A DNA stretch of 11,962 nt. Origin: JAFGPF01 sp964409485. Its GTDB lineage: Bacteria > Chloroflexota > Dehalococcoidia > Dehalococcoidales > RBG-16-60-22. The first letter of the stretch is position 1, and every line of letters begins with the position of its first letter. The position numbers and the translations under genes were made by a program. The stretch is taken from assembly GCA_964409485.1 (NCBI GenBank), contig CAYPDM010000050.1, positions 1 to 11,962 on the forward strand. The letters are read 5' to 3'. This document shows, piece by piece, positions 6,339-11,962 of the stretch. Under the pieces are notes generated by a model, which had not been told where the DNA came from, did no database searches, and was given only the letters and a program-made list of their open reading frames with translations.

Positions 6339-6677
6339 TTAACCCTCCTGTTCAGCAACTATTACAGTGATATGGCTGGAATGCTTCCGGATAGGGCTTA
6401 CCCGCCCCCTCGACCGTGGCCGGAACCTGCGCAGGCTGCGCGCTTCATCGACATAGATGCTGACAACTTTTAAATCGGCGGGGTCTATCTGGAAATTGTT
6501 TTCGGCATTGGCCGCGGCCGATTGCACCGCTTTAGCGACGACCCTGGCTTTGGGCGTCGGTGTAAAGCGGAGCAGCGTCAGCGCTTCGTCTACCTTTTTA
6601 CCCCGCACCATATCCACCAGCGGACGCACTTTGGCGGCTGGTATTCCCGTGTCTTTAGCTACGGCTTTAACTTCCAC
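6339..6677 (-). CDS. rplV: 50S ribosomal protein L22 (uL22)
   Basis: L22 lines the nascent-peptide exit tunnel through its long beta-hairpin, which affects macrolide action. The 112-residue product has MEVKAVAKDTGIPAAKVRPLVDMVRGKKVDEAL at the N-terminus (key block KVRPLVDMVRGK), then VVAKAVQSAAANAENN, and the hairpin end RRFRPRSRGRVSPIRKHSSHITVIV. The start is GTG at 6677; an in-frame stop lies only two codons upstream (6684-6686), so a longer start nearby is excluded. AGGTG sits about 9 nt upstream. The 36 nt gap after rpsS is the longest inside the S10 and spc blocks. Stop TAA abuts the rpsC start. Confidence 0.97.
   Translation of the reverse strand: MEVKAVAKDTGIPAAKVRPLVDMVRGKKVDEALTLLRFTPTPKARVVAKAVQSAAANAENNFQIDPADLKVVSIYVDEARSLRRFRPRSRGRVSPIRKHSSHITVIVAEQEG
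6343..6349 (-). promoter_or_regulatory. Shine-Dalgarno site for rpsC
   Basis: AGGAGGG on the minus strand, inside the last codons of rplV and 4 nt before the TTG start of rpsC. A strong site that supports the non-ATG start directly abutting the rplV stop. Confidence 0.75.
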
Positions 6678-6713
6678 TTTTTCTTACACCTGTTTCAGGC
6701 AGTTCCCCGCCTT

Positions 6714-7004
6714 TTATCTCTTTCTTACCTGGGTAACTTTCTCCGATCTTGCCACGTGCCCCCTGAAGGTGCGCGTATTGGCGAACTCACCCAGTTTATG
6801 ACCGACCATATTTTCGTTAATATAAATGGGTACGTGCCTCCGGCCATCATGGACGCCGATGGTAAGGCCTACCATCTGCGGTAGAATAGTCGATGACCGC
6901 GCCCAGGTTTTTATGACCGTTTTCTGGCCCGAGCGTATCGTGGCATCTACTTTCTTTCCCAGCTTTTCGTCAACTGCCGGCCCTTTTTTGGTTGACCTTG
7001 ACAT
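6714..7004 (-). CDS. rpsS: 30S ribosomal protein S19 (uS19)
   Basis: S19 sits in the head of the small subunit and works with S13 near the A site. The 96-residue product begins MSRSTKKGPAVDEKL, followed by KTWARSSTILPQMVGLTIGVHDGRRHVPIYI (key blocks RSSTILPQMVG and VHDGRRHVP) and MVGHKLGEFANTRTFRGH, which together are diagnostic. The ATG at 7004 lies 17 nt after rplB, with AGAGGT a few nt upstream. Length is normal. Stop TAA. Confidence 0.98.
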   Translation of the reverse strand: MSRSTKKGPAVDEKLGKKVDATIRSGQKTVIKTWARSSTILPQMVGLTIGVHDGRRHVPIYINENMVGHKLGEFANTRTFRGHVARSEKVTQVRKR

Positions 7005-7021
7005 AGTACCTCTCTATCCGC

Positions 7022-7849
7022 CTATTTTCCTCTGCGTTTTACAATCATCCGGTCGGAAGCCTTCGGCTTGCGTGTTTTATAACCCAGGGCCGGTTTGCCC
7101 CAGGGTGTTTTCGGCCCGGGCATGCCGATCGGTGAACGGCCTTCGCCGCCGCCGTGAGGATGGTCACGCGGGCTCATAGCGGAGCCCCTCACCGTGGGCC
7201 GCCACCCCATATGTCTTTTACGGCCTGCCTTGCCCAGGGTGATATTCTGATGTTCCGCATTCCCTATCTGGCCGATGGTCGCCATACATTCGCTGGGGAC
7301 TCGGCGCAGTTCGCCGGACGGGAGGCGGAGTAAAACGTATTTGCCTTCCTTGGCCATCAGCTGTGCCGATGCCCCGGCGCTGCGTACCATCTGCCCGCCT
7401 TTGCCGGGCACCATTTCTATATTGTGTATCTCCGTGCCCGATGGCATATTTTTCATGGGCAGGGTATTTCCCGGTTTAATTTCGGCTTTGTTGCCGGACA
7501 TAATCATGTCGTCTACGTTCAGCCCCACGGGGGCCAGAATGTAGCGTTTTTCTCCGTCGACGTAGAAGATAAGGGCGATACGCGCCGAGCGATTGGGGTC
7601 GTATTCGATGGCGGCTACGCGACCCGGAATATCAATCTTATCCCGTTTAAAATCTATTATGCGCAGTCGGCGTTTTTCCCCGCCGCCCCGGTGACGCACG
7701 GTTATTTTACCGCGGAAATTACGACCCGCCTGGTTCTTCTTGGGCAGAAGCAGCGATTTCTCCGGCTTGCTCTTGGTTATCTCGTCGAAGGTATAGCCGC
7801 TCATGCCCCGTCGGCCCGGGGAGGTAGGACGATATATCTTTAGTGCCAC
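7022..7849 (-). CDS. rplB: 50S ribosomal protein L2 (uL2)
   Basis: L2 is required for subunit association and peptidyl-transferase function. The 275-residue product has the usual N-terminal RPTSPGRRGMSG, KITVRHRGGGEKRRLRIIDFKR, VAAIEYDPNRSARIALI, then the C-terminal SH3-like domain and the hallmark AMSPRDHPHGGGEGRSPIG, which includes the histidine-rich loop near the catalytic centre. The C-terminus is RMIVKRRGK. The start is GTG at 7849, 18 nt after rplW, with a GGGGGA ribosome site. Length is normal. Stop TAG. Confidence 0.99.
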   Translation of the reverse strand: MALKIYRPTSPGRRGMSGYTFDEITKSKPEKSLLLPKKNQAGRNFRGKITVRHRGGGEKRRLRIIDFKRDKIDIPGRVAAIEYDPNRSARIALIFYVDGEKRYILAPVGLNVDDMIMSGNKAEIKPGNTLPMKNMPSGTEIHNIEMVPGKGGQMVRSAGASAQLMAKEGKYVLLRLPSGELRRVPSECMATIGQIGNAEHQNITLGKAGRKRHMGWRPTVRGSAMSPRDHPHGGGEGRSPIGMPGPKTPWGKPALGYKTRKPKASDRMIVKRRGK

Positions 7850-7867
7850 TAAGCTTCCCCCTTCATT

Positions 7868-8152
7868 CTATACACCTTCAAAAAATTCTATCTTGTCCCC
7901 CGGCTGGAGGGTGACGATTGCTTTTTTCCAGGGACTTGTATGCACCTGCCGCCGTCCCACCAGGCGTGTCTTGCCCCTCATGGTGATGACGTTAACTCCG
8001 GTGACCTTTACGTTAAAAGCCTTTTCCACAGCCTCTTTTATCATGGGCTTATTAGACCCGGCGGCTATCTCGAAGGCGTATTTATTTAACGCTTGGAGTT
8101 CGGTGCTTTTTTCGGTTATCAGCGGACGGCGCAGCACCTCGTACAGATGCAT
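7868..8152 (-). CDS. rplW: 50S ribosomal protein L23 (uL23)
   Basis: L23 forms the main docking site at the tunnel exit for trigger factor and SRP. The 94-residue product starts MHLYEVLRRPLITEKSTEL, has NKYAFEIAAGSNKPMIKEAVEKAFNVKV (key block KYAFEI) and the family ending with GDKIEFFEGV. The ATG at 8152 has GGGGGAG immediately upstream (about 3 nt spacing). The first 23 codons are overlapped by the 3' end of rplD in another frame (71 nt). Stop TAG. Confidence 0.97.
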   Translation of the reverse strand: MHLYEVLRRPLITEKSTELQALNKYAFEIAAGSNKPMIKEAVEKAFNVKVTGVNVITMRGKTRLVGRRQVHTSPWKKAIVTLQPGDKIEFFEGV

Positions 8153-8795
8153 TATCTCCCCCTTTGATTAATCCGTTACCCCATAATTTTTCCGCTACCC
8201 GTACCGCAGCCTCGGTCATCAGCAGCGTATTATGGGAAAGAATATCCAATATATTAAGTATACTGGCCGGCATGGTTTTAATTTCCGGTATATTGCGAGC
8301 CGATTTTATAACGTTCTCTTCCGGTTCCTGTGTAACGATGAGAGCGGAAGAGTTTATCCCGAGAGCCGCCAGAATTTCGGCCATTTTTTTAGTCCTGGGC
8401 TCGGTTATATCAAATCCCTCGAGTACTTTCAACTCGCCGTCGCCGGCCTTGGCGGAAAGGACGCATTTAAGGGCCAGGCGGCGCATTTTCCGTGGTATGT
8501 CCTGGCGGTAGTCCCGCGGGTGCGGCCCGAAGGTAATACCCCCGCCGCGGTGTAACGGGTTTTTCTTGCTGCCGGTGCGGGCGTAGCCGGTGCCCTTCTG
8601 GCGATGCAGCTTGCGGGAGCTGCCGTGAACATCGGCCCGGGTCTTGGTTGAAGATGTTCCCTGCCGGGCGTTGGCCTGCAGTCCCACCATCACCTGGTGT
8701 ACTACGGCTTCGTTAAACGGCACGGCGAAGACCGTATCACTCACTTCAATCTGCCGGACTTCCTCTCCGGAAGTGTTATAAACCGGGACCTTCAC
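8082..8795 (-). CDS. rplD: 50S ribosomal protein L4 (uL4), with unusual C-terminal read-on
   Basis: L4 reaches into the exit tunnel and in E. coli also autoregulates the S10 operon (family knowledge). The 237-residue product shows the extended-loop signature: STKTRADVHGSSRKLHRQKGTGYAR (residues 49-73; key block RKLHRQKGTGYAR), then GGGITFGPHPRDY and the second globular half ending LLMTEAAVRVAEKLW at residue 205. Typical L4 proteins stop about here. This one runs 32 residues further through rplW's start, as a basic, Gly/Asn/Ser-rich tail without family resemblance that I can see. A one-base insertion in the G run at 8179-8182 would give a stop right after LWG. Start is GTG at 8795, one base after the rplC stop. 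Stop TAA at 8082-8084 as the sequence stands. Confidence 0.95.
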   Translation of the reverse strand: MKVPVYNTSGEEVRQIEVSDTVFAVPFNEAVVHQVMVGLQANARQGTSSTKTRADVHGSSRKLHRQKGTGYARTGSKKNPLHRGGGITFGPHPRDYRQDIPRKMRRLALKCVLSAKAGDGELKVLEGFDITEPRTKKMAEILAALGINSSALIVTQEPEENVIKSARNIPEIKTMPASILNILDILSHNTLLMTEAAVRVAEKLWGNGLIKGGDNASVRGAAPSADNRKKHRTPSVK

Positions 8796-8796
8796 G

Positions 8797-9429
8797 TTAT
8801 TTCTTCCCTCTCCTGGACTTTTTTATCAGTAACAGGCTGTTGGTGCCTCCGGGCACGGCTCCCTTGACCAGCAGCAGGTTGCGGGCCGGGTCTGCCTGAA
8901 TTACCTCCAGATTGATGGCGGTTACCCGCCGGTTTCCCATGTGCCCCGACATGCGCATTCCCTTATAGACGCGACCGGGCGAGGTCGTGGAGCCGATGGA
9001 GCCGGGCGCGCGGTGGCGGTCCGACTGGCCGTGCGTTTTAGGGCCGCCCTTGAAGTGGTGGCGCTTTACCGTGCCGGCGAACCCCTTGCCCCTGGATGTA
9101 CCGGTAATATCAACCGCATCTCCGGCTTTAAACAGGCTGACATCGACCTTCTGGCCGGCCTCAATCGCCTGGCTTTCGTCAAGATTGAACTCACGCAGAT
9201 ATCTGAATTTCGTCTTTTCTTTCTCCCTGGTTTTACCGCGCTTGCCGGACTTTGCCTTTTTCCCTTCCCCGAAGCCGAGTTGAGCGGCTTTGTAGCCTTC
9301 TTTTTCCATGGTTTTAATATGCATGACGGTACAGGGGCCGGCCTCGATGGCGGTTACCGCCTCGGCCCTGCCGCCCTCAACGAAAACCTGGGTCATGCCC
9401 AGCTTCTTGCCAATAATTCCTTCTGTCAT
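8797..9429 (-). CDS. rplC: 50S ribosomal protein L3 (uL3)
   Basis: L3 is an assembly-initiator protein with an arm reaching the peptidyl-transferase centre. The 210-residue product begins TEGIIGKKLGMTQVF, contains DITGTSRGKGFAGTVKRHHFKGGPKTHGQSDRHRAPGSIG (key blocks GTSRGKGFAGTVKRH and HRAPGSIG), then RVYKGMRMSGHMGNRRVT, and ends in a basic tail SRRGKK. ATG at 9429 has GGTGA close upstream and lies 22 nt after rpsJ. One base separates its stop (TAA) from the rplD start. Length is normal. Confidence 0.99.
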   Translation of the reverse strand: MTEGIIGKKLGMTQVFVEGGRAEAVTAIEAGPCTVMHIKTMEKEGYKAAQLGFGEGKKAKSGKRGKTREKEKTKFRYLREFNLDESQAIEAGQKVDVSLFKAGDAVDITGTSRGKGFAGTVKRHHFKGGPKTHGQSDRHRAPGSIGSTTSPGRVYKGMRMSGHMGNRRVTAINLEVIQADPARNLLLVKGAVPGGTNSLLLIKKSRRGKK

Positions 9430-9451
9430 AATTTCACCGGTTCAAGGGTTC

Positions 9452-9760
9452 TTACAGTTTAATATCTATTTCCACTCCGGAAGGCAGGTTCAGCTTGGTC
9501 AGGGCATCAATCGTCTTGGAGGTCGTCTCGATGATGTCGATAAGACGCTTGTGCGTGCGAATCTCAAACTGCTCCTGCGAGTCTTTGTCGATAAAAGGAG
9601 AGCGGATAACGCTGAATTTCTGGATGCGCGTGGGCAAAGGTACCGGCCCGACGGCTACCGCCCCGGTGCTTTCTACCGCTTCCAGAATCTGACGGGCTGA
9701 CTGGTCCACTACTTTGTGGTCGAACCCCTTGAGTTTAATGCGTATTTTCTGCTTAGCCAT
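9452..9760 (-). CDS. rpsJ: 30S ribosomal protein S10 (uS10, NusE)
   Basis: S10 is a small-subunit head protein and also the NusE factor that links ribosomes to RNA polymerase through NusG. The 102-residue product shows KIRIKLKGFDHKVVDQSARQI (key block LKGFDHKVVD), the GAVAVGPVPLPTR motif, KFSVIRSPFIDKDSQEQFEIRTHKRLIDI and the end LPSGVEIDIKL. ATG at 9760 lies inside the last codons of fusA, an 8 nt overlap, with AGGA just upstream. It is therefore coupled to EF-G and lacks the separate leader that precedes S10 in enterobacteria. Stop TAA. Confidence 0.99.
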   Translation of the reverse strand: MAKQKIRIKLKGFDHKVVDQSARQILEAVESTGAVAVGPVPLPTRIQKFSVIRSPFIDKDSQEQFEIRTHKRLIDIIETTSKTIDALTKLNLPSGVEIDIKL

Positions 9761-11840
9761 ATTTCCTGCCTAAAGCTTTTTCAATAATGCCGTCTTTAAT
9801 TTCTGCAGGTACCTGCTCGTAGCTGTGAAATTCCAGGGAGTGAGTCGCCCTGCCCTGGGTCAGCGACCGCAGCCTGGTGGCATACCCGAACGATTCGGCC
9901 ATGGGTATGAGGCAATGGATGACGTACATCTCGCCCTGGGTATCTACCTTGCTGATGTGGCCTCTCTTGGCGTTCAGGTCGCCGATGATATCACCGAGGA
10001 ATTGCTCCGGCGCCACGACTTCAAGGCCCATAATCGGCTCAAGGAGGATGGGACCGGCTTTCCTGACCCCGTCTCTTAGCGCTATCGAGCCTGCCATTTT
10101 AAAAGCCAGCTCGGAGGAATCGACCTCGTGGTAGCTGCCATCGTAGAGAGTGGCCTTAATATCGACCACCGGGTAGCTGGCGAGAACGCCGGTTTCCATG
10201 GCTTCTTTTATGCCTACCTGAACCGGCGGGATATATTGCCTGGGTATGGTGCCGCCTTTAATGGCATCGACGAATTCAAAGCCCTTGCCCCGTTCCAGCG
10301 GCTCGAGCTCGATGTTAATCTGTCCGTACTGGCCGCGACCGCCGCTCTGACGGATAAACTTGCCTTCCACTTTTACCGGTGCGGTAATCGTCTCCTTATA
10401 GGCGACACGCGGTCTGCCTACTTTAACGCCCACTCTGAATTCACTGATGAGCCGGCTGACGATTACTTCTATGTGGAGCTCGCCCATGCCCGAGATTATT
10501 GTCTGACCGGTTTCCTCGTTGTAGGTTACTTTAAAAGTGGGGTCTTCTTCGGTCAGTTTCTGCAGGGCTTCGCCCAGTTTTTCCTGGTCGGCTTTGGTCT
10601 TTGGTTCGATGGCGATGGATATTACCGGCTCGGGGAAGCTTATCGATTCCAGCAGTATCGATTTGGAGGAGTCGCAGAGGGTATCGCCGGTGAACGTGTT
10701 TTTCAGTCCCAGCGTGGCGACAATCGCCCCCGCACCAGCTATGTCGACATCCTCCCGGTGGTTGGCATGCATCAATAAAAGACGGCCGATACGTTCCGAC
10801 CGTCCCCTGGTGGGGTTGTATACCTGCGTTCCCACCTTGACCTTGCCTGAATAGACCCTGAAGTAAACCAGCCTGCCTACGAACGGGTCGGTGACGACCT
10901 TAAAAGCCAGCGCGGAGAAAGGGGCGTCATCGCTGGCTTCACGGCTGGTCCTCTCACCCGTCCTGGTGTTCGTACCTTCTACCGGCGGTACTTCCAGGGG
11001 TGAAGGGAGATAATCAACGATGGCGTCCATGAGGGGCTGAATGCCCATGTTTTTCAGGGCGCTGCCGCACATAACGGGCACCCCTTTATTATTAAGGGTA
11101 ATCCGTCTTAGTGATTGCTTTATTTCATCGGGCTCAACTTCATGGCCCTCGATGTAGGATATCATCATAATATCGTCATGTTCGGCGAGTTTGGCTATCA
11201 AATTCTGTCTTAGTTCAGCAACCCTGTCCTTCTCGGAGTCCGGCATGGGTATCTCTTCCGGTCCTCTCTCGGGGTCGTTGATAAAGCGCCAGGCCTTATT
11301 TTCAACCAGGTCAATAACGTCCTGGAAAGTGTCCTCGGCGTTGAGGGGGAGCTGTATCGGCAGGGGCGTGGCTCCCAGCCGCGTTTCAATCATGGAGAAC
11401 GTCCGGCTGAAATCGGCGCCGATGCGGTCCATTTTATTAATAAAGCAGATTCTGGGCACTTTGTATCTGTCAGCCTGCCGCCAGACTGTCTCCGACTGCG
11501 CTTCGACACCGGCTACGGCGTCGAACACGACAACCCCTCCGTCGAGCACCCGGAGGCTGCGTTCTACCTCGGCGGTGAAGTCCACGTGCCCCGGCGTGTC
11601 GATAATGTTGATGCGGCGCTCCTTCCAGTAACAGGTCGTTGCCGCCGCCGTAATGGTTATGCCGCGTTCCCTTTCCTGCTCCATCCAGTCCATAACGGCG
11701 GTGCCTTCATGCACCTCGCCGATTTTATACGTACGGCCGGTGTAATAGAGTATCCTCTCGGTGACGGTTGTCTTACCGGCATCGATATGGGCGATAATGC
11801 CAATATTCCGGATATCCTCTAGAGGGAAGCTCCTGGGCAC
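9753..11840 (-). CDS. fusA: Elongation factor G
   Basis: EF-G is the GTPase that drives tRNA-mRNA translocation and, with RRF, ribosome recycling. From the preferred GTG at 11840 the product is 695 residues, the usual size. GTPase motifs: AHIDAGKTT (17-25), switch region with ERERGITI (56-63), DTPGH (81-85, catalytic His85) and NKMD (135-138), followed by CGSALKN. Domains II to V follow, including SGMGELHIEVI in domain III and GRGQYGQI in domain IV, with the C-terminal LRSLTQGRATHSLEF. The GTG has GGGAG 8 nt upstream and gives the normal N-terminus MPRSFPLEDIRNIG. An ATG at 11909 would add 23 residues but lacks a Shine-Dalgarno and overlaps rpsG. Overlaps rpsJ by 8 nt. Stop TAA. Confidence 0.97.
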   Translation of the reverse strand: MPRSFPLEDIRNIGIIAHIDAGKTTVTERILYYTGRTYKIGEVHEGTAVMDWMEQERERGITITAAATTCYWKERRINIIDTPGHVDFTAEVERSLRVLDGGVVVFDAVAGVEAQSETVWRQADRYKVPRICFINKMDRIGADFSRTFSMIETRLGATPLPIQLPLNAEDTFQDVIDLVENKAWRFINDPERGPEEIPMPDSEKDRVAELRQNLIAKLAEHDDIMMISYIEGHEVEPDEIKQSLRRITLNNKGVPVMCGSALKNMGIQPLMDAIVDYLPSPLEVPPVEGTNTRTGERTSREASDDAPFSALAFKVVTDPFVGRLVYFRVYSGKVKVGTQVYNPTRGRSERIGRLLLMHANHREDVDIAGAGAIVATLGLKNTFTGDTLCDSSKSILLESISFPEPVISIAIEPKTKADQEKLGEALQKLTEEDPTFKVTYNEETGQTIISGMGELHIEVIVSRLISEFRVGVKVGRPRVAYKETITAPVKVEGKFIRQSGGRGQYGQINIELEPLERGKGFEFVDAIKGGTIPRQYIPPVQVGIKEAMETGVLASYPVVDIKATLYDGSYHEVDSSELAFKMAGSIALRDGVRKAGPILLEPIMGLEVVAPEQFLGDIIGDLNAKRGHISKVDTQGEMYVIHCLIPMAESFGYATRLRSLTQGRATHSLEFHSYEQVPAEIKDGIIEKALGRKYG

Positions 11841-11848
11841 TCTTTTCT

Positions 11849-11853
11849 CTCCC
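11849..11853 (-). promoter_or_regulatory. Shine-Dalgarno site for fusA
   Basis: GGGAG on the minus strand, 8 nt before the GTG at 11840. It supports the shorter EF-G. The ATG at 11909 is preceded by coding sequence of rpsG with no purine-rich motif. Confidence 0.65.
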
Positions 11854-11902
11854 GCCGTTACTGGCTTGTTTAATTTAACACTGCTATTAATCAAAAATCC
11901 CC

Positions 11903-11962
11903 TTACCATCTATAGTGAGCAAAGGCCCGGTTGGCCTCGGCCATTCTATGTGTGTCTTCACG
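11903..11962 (-). CDS. rpsG: 30S ribosomal protein S7 (uS7), C-terminal 19 residues (runs off the right end)
   Basis: The right edge codes REDTHRMAEANRAFAHYRW and then TAA on the minus strand. This is the typical C-terminus of bacterial S7, a 16S rRNA 3'-domain assembly protein at the tRNA exit site. The AEANRAFAHYRW end is that of the short (about 156-residue) form. The gene upstream of fusA in the str order is normally rpsG, which agrees. Only 20 codons including the stop are in the window. The gap to the preferred fusA start is 62 nt. Confidence 0.95.
   Translation of the reverse strand, partial: REDTHRMAEANRAFAHYRW

Noticed and set aside
8429..8632. Minus-strand 67-codon frame within rplD
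   Set aside because: It is an alternative frame of the L4 gene, rich in Ala/Arg/Thr, without its own family signature.
9430..9451. Possible S10-type leader or attenuator near rpsJ-rplC
   Set aside because: The gap is only 22 nt, and no strong stem or U-run is visible; the start of rpsJ itself overlaps fusA.
10128..10778. Long plus-strand open frame of 216 codons opposite fusA
   Set aside because: It is antisense to a clear EF-G gene, has no recognisable domain, and is the expected by-product of codon bias in a long conserved gene.
11841..11902. Possible promoter in the rpsG-fusA spacer
   Set aside because: The AT-rich patch has a TTGATT-like and a TTAAAT-like hexamer, but only about 10 nt apart, not a usable -35/-10 spacing.

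Overview
The window is the core of a bacterial ribosomal-protein supercluster, and every gene lies on the minus strand, so transcription runs from the right end to the left. In transcription order it holds: the last 20 codons of rpsG (S7), fusA (EF-G), the S10 block (rpsJ, rplC, rplD, rplW, rplB, rpsS, rplV, rpsC, rplP, rpmC, rpsQ), the spc block (rplN, rplX, rplE, rpsN, rpsH, rplF, rplR, rpsE, rpmD, rplO) and the first 88 codons of secY, which runs off the left end. The str-type genes (rpsG-fusA), S10 and spc blocks are fused into one array with no tuf gene between fusA and rpsJ.

Packing is extreme. Most junctions are short gaps or overlaps of 8 to 20 nt, with ribosome binding sites often inside the preceding gene. 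The largest gaps are about 62 nt (rpsG-fusA, with the start preferred here) and 36 nt (rpsS-rplV). I see no convincing internal promoter or terminator, so one polycistronic, translationally coupled transcript is the simplest reading. There is no stretch over 300 bases without a gene, no RNA gene, no mobile element and no CRISPR array.

The organism is a bacterium of intermediate GC content. Gene order, the zinc-ribbon S14 and the overall look of the proteins suggest Chloroflexota, perhaps a Dehalococcoidia relative, but this is an impression from sequence and not a search result. A run of exactly 100 Ns inside rpsC indicates a draft or metagenomic scaffold.

The products work together: 21 complete or gap-interrupted ribosomal proteins build both subunits, EF-G drives translocation, and SecY forms the membrane export channel. 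I find no previously undescribed system. The points worth a second look are a long repeat-rich C-terminal extension on S3 that contains the assembly gap, an abnormal 71-nt rplD/rplW overlap that a single-base error could explain, start-site corrections for secY, fusA and rplE, and complete absence of TGA among 23 visible stop codons.
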